In this document: piece after piece, positions 43,416 through 55,741 of the stretch
How the letters are laid out: each line of letters starts with the position of its first letter
Numbering within the stretch: position 1 is the stretch's first letter
Assembly: GCA_963580285.1 (NCBI GenBank)
Contig: OY757011.1
Span: 119,665,874 to 119,729,873 of the forward strand
Origin: Lucinisca nassula
Lineage: Eukaryota; Mollusca; Bivalvia; Lucinida; Lucinidae
Length of the DNA stretch: 64,000 bases
Direction: 5' to 3'
The notes under the pieces: model-generated
The model's database searches: none
Seen by the model: the letters and a program-made list of their open reading frames with translations, nothing else
Told to the model about the DNA's origin: nothing
Program-made: the position numbers and the translations under genes

Positions 43416-45392
43416 ATGAAGACCTCGTCGAAAACAAACGTCCGAAATACCAACACAAGAAAGACAATCAAAATACACACACATCTAAGACCTACTAAAG
43501 CAAAACCGACCTTTAAAAGACCAACGCAAGCAACAAAACCACTTAAAACATGCCTGGTAAACCAACAAACAAACAAAACACCAAATAGCCAATGGAAAAG
43601 TCCAACAGCGGTAACCTCTAAAAACAAACTCAAAAAGCCAATGAAGCAAAATTATCACGTTAAGAAACACAAACAGAAGAAATGCTTTTGGAATTTCATA
43701 AAGTCCAGACAGAAAGACAACACCGGTGTTGGACCCTTGAAAAAGGATGGGCTCACATTCTCTGACAGTCTCAACAAGGCAAACATAATGGGAGACCAGT
43801 TTTGTTCTGTCTACACCAAAGAGGACACGTCAGGCTTGCCAGACCTCGGTCCCAGCAAGACACCTACTGCGCCACCAATTAAAGTGAGCTGTAAAGGAGT
43901 ACTGAAACTACTTAAGGACATAAAACCCCACAAGGCGAGTGGACCAGACAACATACCAGGAAGACTGTTGAAAGAAGCCGCTGATGAATTGGCCCCCGGT
44001 CTCAGTCACCTGTTCCAAATATCCCTCGATAGTGGGAAGATTCCAACAGATTGGAAATCAGCACTGGTCACCCCTGTGTTCAAGAAGGGAAATAGATCAT
44101 CTCCAGCAAATTACAGACCAATCTCCTTGACATCCATTGCCTGCAAGATACTTGAACATGTTGTTCACAGTAGCGTCATCAACCATTTTGAAAGGAACAA
44201 CATCCTCACAGATGCCCAACATGGCTTCCGGAAACGACGATCGTGTGAGACGCAACTCCTACTCACCATCGACGACCTAGCAAAGGGGCTTGATGACAGA
44301 CAACAGATTGACGCCGTTTTACTCGACTTCTCCAAGGCCTTCGACAAGGTGCCCCATCAACGCCTTCTTCTGAAGCTGAAGCACTGTGGGGTACGGGGGC
44401 ATCTTCTCGAATGGATTGAAGATTTCCTATCAGCCAGGACGCAGGAAGTTGTAATTGAAGGTCAGAAGTCATCCCCTTCTCCAGTGACATCCGGTGTTCC
44501 CCAGGGCACAGTCCTTGGCCCTCTGCTGTTCCTTGCCTACATCAACGATATGCCAGAGTGTGTCAAATCCAAGATCAAATTATTCGCTGATGACAGCCTG
44601 GTCTATAGGAAGGTTCAACAGAGCTCAGATTGCCACGCACTGCAACAGGATCTAGACAGCCTCCAGGAGTGGGAACATAGATGGCAGATGTCCTTCAATG
44701 CCGATAAATGCGAAGTCCTGCGCATATCAAATAAACGTCGCCCAATCATATCGGACTACTACATACACAACCAGAAACTGGCCACCAAAACCGATGCTAA
44801 ATACCTCGGTGTTACTATCAGCAGTGACCTGTCTTGGGCAAAGCATACAGACAACATAGTGAAGAAGGCAAACTCCACCATGGCTTTCCTGAGGAGAAAC
44901 ATCAGAAGTGCCCCACAATCAGCAAAGGAGACAGCCTACAAAATGTATGTGCGGCCGACATTGGAGTATGCCTCCACAACCTGGGCATCCAAGACAGTTA
45001 CTCACAACCAGAAAATTGAGATGGTCCAAAGACGTTCTGCCAGGTTCGTGATGAATGACTACAGGCGCAAAAGTAGCGCTACTGCAATGTTGGAGAGACT
45101 CAACTGGGACACCCTGGAAAAGCGTAGAGAACAAGCCAGGCTAACCATGATGTACCGCATCGTACACCAGCTCGTGGACATCCCAGCTGAGCCGTACCTG
45201 ACACCATCATCTCTGACGGGCAGAACCAGAGGTCATGACTCCAGGTTCCAACAGATCCAGACAAGATTTGCAGGGTACCAGAATAGCTTCTTCCCTAGCA
45301 CCATCATCCTATGGAATCAGCTACCTCAGTCCGCCATCAGCCAGACAACGCTGGATGCCTTCCAGAGTCATCTGGCCACCCTCTCACCCTAG
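43416..45392 (+). CDS. CR1/L2-type LINE reverse transcriptase ORF (5'-truncated element)
   Basis: The frame is open for 658 codons. From about residue 85 it reads as LINE sequence. Motifs by residue: KASGPDNIPGRLLKE (173-187), NYRPISLTS (232-240), GFRKRRSCETQL (270-281), LDFSKAFDKV (303-312, with the first catalytic Asp), SGVPQGTVLGP (359-369), FADDSLVY (390-397, catalytic DD at 392-393) and YLGVTISSDLSW (463-474). The C-terminal LINE domain includes KMYVRPTLEYASTTW (509-523) and LWNQLPQSAI (632-641). The endonuclease domain is missing, so the copy is 5'-truncated; the Lys/Thr-rich first 85 residues come from A-rich flanking DNA. The 3' end is a (GAT)n run at 45516-45536, typical of CR1/L2-like elements. 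It cannot be autonomous as it stands, but the RT frame has no stops, so the insertion is fairly young. Confidence 0.9.
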   Translation: MKTSSKTNVRNTNTRKTIKIHTHLRPTKAKPTFKRPTQATKPLKTCLVNQQTNKTPNSQWKSPTAVTSKNKLKKPMKQNYHVKKHKQKKCFWNFIKSRQKDNTGVGPLKKDGLTFSDSLNKANIMGDQFCSVYTKEDTSGLPDLGPSKTPTAPPIKVSCKGVLKLLKDIKPHKASGPDNIPGRLLKEAADELAPGLSHLFQISLDSGKIPTDWKSALVTPVFKKGNRSSPANYRPISLTSIACKILEHVVHSSVINHFERNNILTDAQHGFRKRRSCETQLLLTIDDLAKGLDDRQQIDAVLLDFSKAFDKVPHQRLLLKLKHCGVRGHLLEWIEDFLSARTQEVVIEGQKSSPSPVTSGVPQGTVLGPLLFLAYINDMPECVKSKIKLFADDSLVYRKVQQSSDCHALQQDLDSLQEWEHRWQMSFNADKCEVLRISNKRRPIISDYYIHNQKLATKTDAKYLGVTISSDLSWAKHTDNIVKKANSTMAFLRRNIRSAPQSAKETAYKMYVRPTLEYASTTWASKTVTHNQKIEMVQRRSARFVMNDYRRKSSATAMLERLNWDTLEKRREQARLTMMYRIVHQLVDIPAEPYLTPSSLTGRTRGHDSRFQQIQTRFAGYQNSFFPSTIILWNQLPQSAISQTTLDAFQSHLATLSP

Positions 45393-45515
45393 ATGCCCCC
45401 ACGTTTTTACCTTTTAGATGTTTTTAATCAACTGTATATACCACTTTTATTCGGGGCGCATGAGCTACTCCAACCATATTGCGAGAATACTCAAATCATT
45501 GAGGGAGGCGATTAA

Positions 45516-45536
45516 TGAAGATGATGATGATGATGA
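45516..45536 (+). repeat. (GAT)n tail of the LINE
   Basis: Short trinucleotide run 124 bases after the ORF stop, marking the element's 3' end. Confidence 0.8.
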
Positions 45537-45539
45537 AAT

Positions 45540-46240
45540 GACCACATAACGCACATAAACTCTGCTATTCAAGTAAGCCAACACCCCACGCCCCTAAAAA
45601 AAAAGATGAAGAGACGACTAAAGAAGGATTCAGTAATTCAGCAATCAACACAACGGCAAACACCAAAAGAACCCATAAAAAAAATAATAACACACATGAC
45701 AAAAAAAGACACAGACCAACTCAACAATGAACACAACGACAAATATAAAAAGAGCCAAAAATGACCAAATAATAACACAACTAAACCAAAGTAGTCAGGA
45801 GAAAACAGCTCGCCAATTGGGGGAATACGTTAGATTGCGAGCTTGTACCTCATAGATATTGCAACAAAGTGTCTTTTAGATATGATTATCTACCTATGGC
45901 GCACACTAGGGTAGTCTGAAAACGAAAACTAATCAGAGGGAATGAAGTCCAAAACTAAGAAAACATCTGAAACGCTAGCCTGACCGCATTAACAATGTAA
46001 CGGGCGTATAAAACTTTCGAACCCCGCAATTTACAGTTTCGTGATGTAGTCCTTGCTTCAACCCGGTTATAGAACATAATTACCTCTTTTGGCAAGAACA
46101 AGTTTTTAAAAGCCCTGGAGCAGTCGGTGCTAGATGATAGAAAACAGGAGATCGGAAAGAACGGATAAAAGCAAAACCAGCAGAACAGAGACAATAATGA
46201 GACAGAGTTCATCGGGGTAGCTAACATGCATCACATATCT
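45540..46240. other. A-rich unassigned sequence
   Basis: A/C-rich on the plus strand and similar in texture to 43060-43630 upstream of the LINE, which suggests the LINE inserted into one A-rich tract. No gene supported. Confidence 0.4.
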
Positions 46241-48870
46241 TAGTGAAAATTTATATTCTTGAAAGGCCATAACACTTTAATTAGACAACCTATCAGCATA
46301 TATACTGGACTGAAACAAAACAAATACATGTACATCAACCTGTGCTCAGAGCTCCGTGCCATTAGAGGCTTTTTCAACAAACCATTGGAAGTCAAGAAGT
46401 TGTAAAGGGGAAATTTATTTTCTTGTAGGACAGAGCACTCAACACTACTGCAGCAAAAAAAAAAATGAAAAACAAAATCCTACCCTCCATACGCAAGGCC
46501 CCGCAACGAACCATGGCGCACGCTGTACAACACGGTACCCCGCCATGAAACGGGTTGTACTGGTTGCATGACACTTACCAGCAGCAAGCAAAGACCTGAC
46601 AGATGGCATTACAAAAGACGGCTAGCCTATGTACAGGGTATTTCCTTGTTCCGGAAAGATTAAAAAAAAAAAAAAAATAGACATAGCCCACTGGCATATG
46701 TACAGTACTGCAATACACAAAAATAAAACACAAAACCCTCCGTTCGCAGCGCATATGTCACGGCAGCCTTCTTCAAAACAAAGGAAGGCCAGCCGTGTAT
46801 AGGATAAATGTATAGTTTTGATTGGCCGTTGCACTCAAATCAGATATAAACTACAAGCTTATGTACAAAAAAACTCTTTCATTCATAGCGCCCCATGTCA
46901 TAGGAACCCTCTTCAACATACCATTGGAAACCTAGTCTTTTTACAGAGAAATTTATATTCTTGAAGGGCCTTAGCTCTCAAATCAAACAATCAACCAGCA
47001 TATTGGCAGGGCAGCAGCACAAAACGAGCATCCATGCGCAGCGCCCCATGACATTGGAACCTTCTTCAACATACCATGCAAATTCTAGGCTGTGTACAGG
47101 TGAAATTTACATCCATGAAATGCCAAAGTACTCCAGCAGATGTCACCTACATTATATACAATACCAAAGCAAAAGAAAAAGTCTACCCTTCGTGCGCAGT
47201 GTTCCGCACCACGCCAAGGCGCACGTTGTACAATGCGAAACCATCCACCAGGATACAAGTTGTACTGGTTCTGCATGGCTGTTCCCAAGTAGCAAGCCAT
47301 GTGCAGCGCCCCGCACCTTGGGCGCCTTCTTCAACATAAAAGAGGAAGGCTAGCCTTTGTATATGTGAAATTAATATTCCTGAAGGGCCGTGGCAATTAT
47401 AACCTACCAGCATATGTATAGACTGTAGCACCTAAAATAACATACGTGGACAGAGCCCCATGCCTTGGGAGCCTTCTTCAACAGTCTAGCCTTTGTACAG
47501 GGGAAATTTATATTCTTGAAGGGCTATAGCCCTAAAATCATTTGTGACCTACCAGCGTGTGTACAGGGCTGCAACGCCTAAAGCATATATCCATACGCAG
47601 CGCCTTGTGCCAAAAGAACATTATTAAAGATATCATGGAAAGTCTAGCCTTTGTTCAGGAGAAATTACATGCTTGGAGGGCCTTAGCACTCAGATCAGGG
47701 GTAACCTAGCTGCAAATGTACACCGTGTACAGCGCCTCGCTCCATTGGAGCCATTTTCAAGGTAACATAGGAAGGCTAGCCTTTTTAGCGGGTTGGGGAA
47801 TTTATATTCTTGAAGAGCCATGACTTTCAATTTGACATAACCTAAGAGAATATTACCAAATAAACCCATTCATGCACAGCGCCCCATGCCACAGGTTTCT
47901 TCATCATACAACCTGAAGTCTAGCCCTTGAATAGGAGTAATCAATATCCTTGGAGGGCGCACGCAAGTCAGATGTTATCTACCAGCAAATGTAAAGTAAA
48001 CGCAACTGTGGGAGGGGTACCATGCTAAGGGAGCCTTCTTCAACGTACAATTGGAAGTCTAGCCACTGTTCAAGGGAACTTTGTATTCTTGAAAGGTCAT
48101 GGCACTTAAATCATATGTAACCTTCCAACTAATAGTGTAGAGTACTGCAGCACAAAACCAAAAAAAATGAACCCTTCTCTTTTATACCATAGGAAGGCTA
48201 GCCTTTGAGAAGGGACATTTATGTTCTTGTAGGGACATAGTACCCATATTAGACACGACCTACCAGCATTCGTAAAATACTGCAGTTAAAAAATATAAAC
48301 AAAATCCACACGACCGTACGCAGTACCCCGTGTCATGGGAGACTTCTTCAACATATCCTAGGAGGCCTAGCATTTGTATGGGAGACATTTTATATTCTTG
48401 AAGGGCTATGGCACCCATATCAGACATATCGCCAAATACACAGGGCTGCATCAAAACAATATCCGTACTCGGGGTCCTGTGCAATGGGGGCCTTTTTCAA
48501 CATACCATGGAATGTCGAGACTTTGTTCAAAGTGAATGTATATTCTTTGGGGGCAAAAGTACTCAAATCAGACGTAACCAACCAGATTATGTTCACTTAG
48601 GCCAGTATGACAATTCATCTTATGACATTCCATTCCGTTACCTAATCATTTTCTTGATTAGTGTGTTATTTACCTTATTATACACTTCACTACATCACCT
48701 TTTCGTATTTTTGTAGTGCTTACTTGTTTACTTTGCCATTATCATATGGCTGCTTATTGCTGTAATGAAGTTCTATTAGGGGAGGGCCGTAACTAATCTT
48801 GGTAGAACTTGTGGCCCGATCCTATTGCTTGTTTGGAGGATGAAATAAAATATGTTTAAACCAGATTATA
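46240..48870 (+). repeat. ~150-bp satellite array, proximal block
   Basis: Tandem monomers share GCGCAGCGCCCCGTGCCAT, CTTCTTCAACATA, GGAAGGCTAGCCTTTGTACA, GGGGAAATTTATATTCTTGA, AGGGCCATAGCACTCAAATC and CCAGCATATGTACAG. The TTTATATTCTTGAAGGGC landmark recurs roughly every 140-170 bases. Monomers are diverged. All open frames here are repeat artefacts. Confidence 0.85.
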
Positions 48871-51094
48871 CTTAGTACTTAAGCACAAAAAAAAAAGAAA
48901 AAGAAAATCCATCTTCCGTTTGCAGCGCCGCGAACTGGCCATGACACGCTGCACAACGTGACACCACCCACCGTGATACAGGTTGTATTAGTTCCTCATG
49001 GTCTAACCTGACCTGAAATAGAAGAGGAGACAATGATCTGAAAAGTTGGAAACAGTACAAAGCGACGGTGTCCTTTGTACAAGGGAAATCTATATTCTTA
49101 ACCTACCAGCAAGTGCATAGTACTGCAGCATACATAACACCACCCTCCTTGCGCAGCGCCCCGCGTCATTGGACGATTCTTCAACACAAGAAGGCTAGCC
49201 TTTTTAAGGGGAAATATATGTTTTGAGGGCCGTGACGCTCAAATCAGACATGTTATACCCGCATGTGTACAGGGCTGCAACACAAGAAAAACACCCATTG
49301 AGTTTTATTCTTCAATGACGATAACAATCATACACCAACTATCAGCTAAAGTACAGTACTACAACACAAAAATAAAACAAAAACATACCCTCCGTGCGCA
49401 GTACTCCGCTGTGTGTCATGGCGCCCCTTGTACAATTTGACACCACCCAACATGATATAGGTTGGACTGATTCTGCATGGCTATTGCCCAGTAGCAAGAC
49501 AAATCAAATCTAAATAAAACCCGACAAGATGGAACCCTTCTTCAACATAACTTAGCAAGGCCACCCTTTGCATAGGAGAAATTCATATTCTTGCAAGCCA
49601 GACAAGGAAATCCGTGTTTGACCCTTGGATAGAAATTTATGTTCTGACCCTGGTGTGTCCGACCCAAAATCGAATATAATGGCGTCTTTGATAAATGCAC
49701 TGGTTGATTACGACCTCGTATGCGCCGTCGTTAAGGTTTACTTCACAGCACGTTACGTGACGTCACTCAACATTCCTGCAGTGTCAACACAATATGGCGG
49801 ACGTTGGTAACCGAAGTGACAGCAGCATTAAATCAGCGCTAAGAATTGGACGGTATGCAAGAATAAGACTCCTGTATGGGTGTTAGGGTGGATAGAAAAA
49901 TCCGTTCCTCGGGATCACTGTTCAGCATCACTCGGCAAATCTTGTGATGCCTGGACAGTGACCCGTTGGACGGAATTGTCCATCCACCCCTCAAACCTAT
50001 ATAACATTCTTATATTCTTGAAGAACCTTTGTACCCAAATCATACATATCCTACTTGCATATGTACAGTACTATTGCACAAAAAGAGTATACAACTCTAA
50101 TATGGGTGTGAGGGGTGGATGGACAAAACCGTCCCCAGGGTCACTGTCTGGCATCAGGAGGCTTGCCGAGTGATGCCGGAAAGTAATACCGAGAGACAGA
50201 TTTATTTATCCAACTCCCACACGCATATACGATTCTTTTTCTTGCATAACTCCCATGTCTTTGCGTGATTTTTAATGCTGCAGTCACATCGGTTACCGAC
50301 GTCCGCCATATTATGATGACACTGCAGGAATGTTTAGTGGCGTCACATAACGAGATGTAACTACCACGACGGTGCATATGAGGTCGTATTCAACCAGTGC
50401 ATTTATCAAACAGGCCAGAATATTCGATTTTGAGTATGAACATCAGGGTTAGAACAGAATTTCTATCCCAAGCTAAAACTATTGATTTCCTGATCTGCTA
50501 TGCAAGAAAAATATCATCCATCCGTTTGTAGCATCCCGCGTCATTGGGAGGATTCTTCAACATAACATAGGAAGGCTGTGTCTGAAATAGGGGAAATTTA
50601 TATTCTTGAAGGTCAATTACACTCAAATCATACATAACCAACCAGCATATGTACAACGCTGCAGGACAAAAATAGCAACCATCCGTGTGCTGCGAACCGT
50701 GCCATGAGTCTTCAACATACCAATGGAAGTCTAGCGTTTGTGCAGGGAAAGTTTACAGTCGTGAAGGTCAATAGCACCTAAAGGCCGATCTTGGTAGCTC
50801 TGTAGAACTGAAGCTTGCTTGACATAATCTCTTATTTTAATCAGCTATATGCCATCCAACTTTATCATGTATGTGGTCTGGAATAACTGCTGGCTATCAG
50901 GTCAAGTGCATGTACTGATTACTGAACTATGCCTGTGCTGGTAAAAGCCAGTAGTAAAATCATGTGTCTGTATATGGCTGTAATGAAGTTCTATTGTGGA
51001 TGACCGTCACTAATGTTGGTAGAACTTGTGGCCCGACCTTATTGCTTGTTTGGAGAATGCAATAAAATATGTTTAAACCAGATTATGTTCAGTA
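48871..51094 (+). repeat. Higher-order repeat unit H1 (~2.2 kb)
   Basis: Begins at AAGCACAAAAAAAAAAGAAA with GCCGCGAACTGGCCATGAC. It comprises satellite monomers, foldback element F1 (49590-50506), more monomers, and the AGCTCTGTAGAACTGAA...AATAAAATATGTTTAAACC segment. The CTGGCCATG landmark recurs at about 48935, 51149 and 53017. Confidence 0.75.
49590..50506. mobile_element. Foldback element F1 enclosing a satellite monomer
   Basis: Arms of about 270-300 bases (left from CTTGCAAGCCAGACAAGGAA; right ending in TTCCTGATCTGCTATGCAAG) pair imperfectly; for example CGGACGTTGGTAACCGAAGT on the left against ACTTCGGTTACC-type sequence on the right. Inside the arms are two hairpins with GGATGGACAAA..CCGTCC-type arms (about 49877-49995 and 50100-50220). 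Between these is one satellite-like stretch (TTATATTCTTGAAGAACC ... CATATGTACAGTACTATTGC). Confidence 0.75.
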
Positions 51095-52960
51095 CTTAAG
51101 CACAAAAAAGAAAAAGAAAATCAACCTTCCGTGTGCAGCGCCGCGCACCTGGCCATGGCACACGTTGCTCAACGTGACACCACCCACCATGATACAGGTT
51201 GTATAAGTTCCTCATGGTTTAATCTGACCTGAAATAGAAGCGGAGGCAATGATTTAAAAAGCTGGAAACAGCACAAAGCAACGGTGTCCTTTGTACAGGA
51301 GAAATCGATATTCTTAACCTACCAGCAAGTGCATAGTACTGCAACATACATAACCCACCCTCCTTGCGTAGAGTCCCGTGTCTTTGGACGATTCTTCAAC
51401 ATAAGAAGGCTAGCCTGTTTTTAGAGGAAATATATATTTTGAGGGCCATGACGCTCGAATCAGGCATGTTATACCAGCATGTGTACAGGGCTGCAGCACA
51501 AGAAATACACCCATCCATGGGCAGTGACCGGTGCCATTGAGTTATATTCTTCTATGGCGATGGCACTCATATATTAACTATCAGCAAAAGTACAGTATTG
51601 CAACATAAAAATAAAACAAAAACACACCCTCCGTGCACAGTACTCCGCAGTGCCCAGTAGCAATAAGGCGGACGTTGGTAACCGAAGTGACAGCAGCATC
51701 AAAATCAGGGCTAAGAATTGGACGGTATGCATGAAAAGACTCCTATATTGGTATGAGGGGTGGGTAGAAAAAATCCGTCCCTCGGGATAACTGTTCGGCA
51801 TCACTCGGCAAGCCTTGTTATACCGGACAGTGACCCTTGGGACGGATTTTTCCATCCACCCCATCATACTTATATGAGATTCTTATATTCTTGAAGAACC
51901 TTAGTACTCAAACCATACATATCCTACTAACATATGTACAGTACTATTGCACAAAAAAGAGTATACAACTCGTATAACGGAGTGAGGGGCGGATAACAAA
52001 TCCGTCCCGAGGGTCACTGTCTGGTCACGAGACTTGCCGTGTGATGCCGGACAGTGATCCCGAGGGACAGATTTATTTATCCACCTCTCACACCCATATA
52101 CGATTCTTTTTCTTGCATACCTTCCATTTCTTGGCGCGATTTTTAATGCTGCAGTCACTTCGGTTACCGACTTCCGCCGTATTGTGGTGACATTGCAGGA
52201 ATGTTTAGTGACGTCACATAACGTGCTGTGACTACAAACGTAACGACAGTGCATATGAGGTCGTATTCAACCAGTGCATTTATCAAACACGCCAGAATAT
52301 TCGATTTTGAGTAAGAACATCAGGATTAAAACAGAATTTCTATCCCAAGCGAAAACAATTGATTTCCTGATCTGCTATGCAAGAAAAAAAAAAGATCCAT
52401 CAGTTTGTAGCATCCCGCGCCATTGGGAGCATTCTTCAACGTAACATAGGAAGGCTGTGTCTGAAATAGGGGGAAATTATATTCTTGAAGGTCAATGACG
52501 CTCAAATCAGACATAACCCAAGAGCATATGTACAACGCTGCAGCACAAAAATAGCAATAATCCGTGCTCTGCGACCCCTGCCATGAGAGTCTTCAACATA
52601 CCAATGGAAGTCTAGCGTTTGGGCAGGGAAAATTTACATTCGTGAAGGTCAATAGCACTTAAAGGCCGATCTTGGTAGCACTGTAGAACTGAATCTTGAT
52701 TGACATAATCTCTTATTGCCATTGAACTCTCAGCATGCCAATGGTATGGAATAACAGCTGGCTATCAGGTCAAGTACATGTATAGATAACTGACCTATGC
52801 TTGTGCTTGAAAAAGCCAGCAGTAAAATCATGTGTCTGTATATTGCTGTAATGAAGTTCTATTGGGAATGACCGTAACTAATGTTGGTAGAACTTGTGGC
52901 CCGACCTTATTGCTTGTTTGGAGGATGCAATAAAATATGTTTAAACCAGATTATGTTCAG
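51095..52960 (+). repeat. Higher-order repeat unit H2 (~1.87 kb)
   Basis: Same order as H1. A deletion removes most of the left foldback arm, joining GCCCAGTAGCAA to TAAGGCGGACGTTGG near 51655. Confidence 0.75.
51661..52383. mobile_element. Foldback element F2 (left arm deleted)
   Basis: It retains both inner hairpins (51745-51865 and 51975-52095), the trapped monomer between them and the full right arm. Confidence 0.75.
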
Positions 52961-53691
52961 AACTTAAGCACAAAAAAGAAAAAGAAAATCCACCTTCCGT
53001 GTGCAGCGCCGCGCACCTGGCCATGGCACACGTTGCTCAACGTGACACCACCCACCATGATACAGGTTGTATTAGTTCCTCATGGTCTAGCCTGACCTGA
53101 AATAGAAGTGGAGGCAATGATTTGAAAAGCTGGAAACAGCACAAAGCAACAGTGTTCTTTGTACAGGAGAAATCGATATTCTTAACCTACCAGCAAGTGC
53201 ATAGTACTGCAGCATACATAACCCAATCTCCTTGCGAAGCGCCCCACGTCATTGGACGATTCTTCAACATAAGAAGGCTAGCCTTTTTTAGATGAAATAT
53301 ATATTTTGGGGGCCGTGACGCTCAAATCAGACTTGTTATACAAGCATGTGTACAGGGCTGCAGCACAAGAAAAACACCAATTCTTGCGCAGTGACCCGTG
53401 CCATTGAGTTATATTCATCAATGGCGATAACACTCATATATCAACTATCAGCTAAAGTACAGTACTGCAACATAAAAATAAAATAAAAACACACCCTCCG
53501 TGATCAGTACTCCGCAGTTCGCCATGGCGCTCCTTGTACGTGACACCACCAAACATGATACAGGTTGGACTGATTCTGCATGGCTCTTGCCCAGTAGCAA
53601 GACAAGTCAAATCTAAACAAACCGTACAAGCTGGAACCTTTCTTCAACAGAACTTAGCAAGGCCACCCTTTGCACAGGAGAAATTCATATT

Positions 53692-54890
53692 CTTGCAAGC
53701 CAGACAAAGAAATCCGTTTTTGACCCTGGGATAGAAATTTATGTTCTGACCCTGGTGTTCCGGCCCAAAATCGAATATAATCGCGTCTTATGCACTGGTT
53801 GATTGCGACCTCGTATGTGCCGCCTTTAAGGGTGCCGTCACAACACGTTCCATGACATCACTAAGCATGCCTGCAGTGTCAACACAATATGGCGAACGTT
53901 TGTAACCTAAGTGACAGCAGCATTAAATATAGCACTAAGAATTGGACGGTATGCAAGGAAAAGACTCCTATATTGTTGTGTTATATGGGCAGCATGATGC
54001 TTCCACGCAGAGCTGAATCTGGCCCACACACTAGTACTGGTAAACCGCTTAGAGGATCTAAGCCTGTCCAGGAACCGCGGTGCGAGGCGGACCGTCAAGT
54101 CTAATAAACCCTATTGGTTTCATTGGGCGACAGGGCTTGAGATGTCATTTCATGTCAATGTCGGGTAAAAGTCCCTAAAAATTGGAAGCAACGTCTCCAA
54201 AATGACCTTTACAGTGTTGACGGGGACGTTAAACCTCAAATCAACCAACCAACCAACCTATATGGTTGTGAGGGGTGGATAGAAAAATTCATCCCTCGGG
54301 ATCACTGTTCGGCATCACTCGGCAAGCCTTGTGATGCCTGGACAGTGACCCTTGGGACGGATTTTTCCATCCACCCCTCATACTTATATAAGATTCTTAT
54401 ACTCTTGAAGAACCTCAGTACTCAAATCACACATATCCTACTAGCATATGTACAGTACTATTTCACAAAAAAAGAGTATACAACACTTATATGGGTGTGA
54501 GGGGTGGATGGACAAATCCGTCCCGAGGATCACTGTCTGGCATCACGAGGTTTGTTGAGTGATGCCGGACAGTGATCCCGAGGGACAGATTTATTTATCC
54601 ACCTCTCACACCCATTTACGATTTTTTTTTGCATACCTTCCATTCCTTAGCGCGTTTTTTATGCTGCAGTCACTTCTCGTCCGCCATAATGTGATGCCAC
54701 TGCAGGAATGTTTAGTGACGTCACATAACGTGCTGTGACTACAACCTTAACGACGGTGCATACGAGGTCGTATTCAACCATTGTATTTATCAAACACGCC
54801 AGAATATTCGATTTTGAGTGAGAACATCAGGGTTAGAACACAATTTCTATCCCAAGCTAAAACAACTGATATCCTGATCTGCTATGCAAG
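53692..54890. mobile_element. Foldback element F3 with SINE insertion
   Basis: Both arms are complete (CTTGCAAGCC ... GCTATGCAAG). Without the SINE it is about 910 bp, matching F1. Confidence 0.75.
53981..54257 (+). mobile_element. SINE-like retroposon inserted in F3, 13-bp target duplication
   Basis: Flanked by CTATATTGTTGTG (53968-53980) and CTATATGGTTGTG (54258-54270). F1 and F2 have no SINE there, so this insertion postdates amplification of the higher-order unit, or was never homogenised. Confidence 0.9.
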
Positions 54891-55424
54891 AAAAAAAAAA
54901 CATCCATGCGTTTGTAGCATCCAGCGTCATTGGGAGGACTCTTCAACATAACATAGGAAGGCTGTGTCTGAAATAGGGAAAATTTATATTCTTGGAGGTC
55001 AATAACTTTCAAATGAGATAACCTACCAGCATATGTACAACGCTGCAGCACAAAAATAGCAACCCCTCGTGCGCTGCGACCCGTGCCACGCGAGTTTTCA
55101 ACATACCAATGGAAGTCTAGCGTTTGTGCAGGGAAAATTTACATTCGTGACGGGCAATAGCACTTAAAAGGCCGATCTTGGTAGCACTGTAGAACTGAAA
55201 CTTGACATAATCTCTTATTTTAATCAGCTATATGCCATTGAACTCTCAGCATGTCAGTGGTCTGGAATAACTGCTGGTTATCAGGTCAAGTACATGTATA
55301 CATTACTGAACTATGCCTGTGCTGGAAAACGCCAGTAGTAAAATGTGATGCATATTTCCGGTTTGATTAACAAAATGTACTTAATGGCAAACAGTGTAGA
55401 GACAGGGCAGTATATGTCCATGTA

Positions 55425-55570
55425 ATCACCTCATATCTAAACCTCACTTTATATGGAAAACTGGAGTTTATAGGGGTGTACATTATTTCGTTTTATATTA
55501 CGTCAAGGCAAAGGTTATTGGTACTCGTTAGCACCGCCTCATTTAGGCGGTTATAACGGGCACCAAAAAC
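55425..55570. mobile_element. Partial hairpin-module MITE
   Basis: AAACCTCACTTT...AAACTGGAGTTTATAGG hairpin followed by the GCACCGCCTC/GGCGGTTATAACGGGC hairpin (55508-55568). Confidence 0.55.
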
Positions 55571-55741
55571 AATTTTTAGAATATATATAGGAATACTATA
55601 ACATTGAGGCGGTAATGAGGCAGATCTTGGAACAAAAATGATAAAAATATATTGCCCTTGTTAACCACTTGGTTTCATTGTACACAGCGGAGTATACATT
55701 TTCATGGACTTGTTAACATACTGTGACCATATAAATCATCA

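Larger units (their letters stand above)
52961..55350 (+). repeat. Higher-order repeat unit H3 (~2.4 kb)
   Basis: Same order as H1, with a SINE inserted in its foldback element, which accounts for the extra length. Confidence 0.75.
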
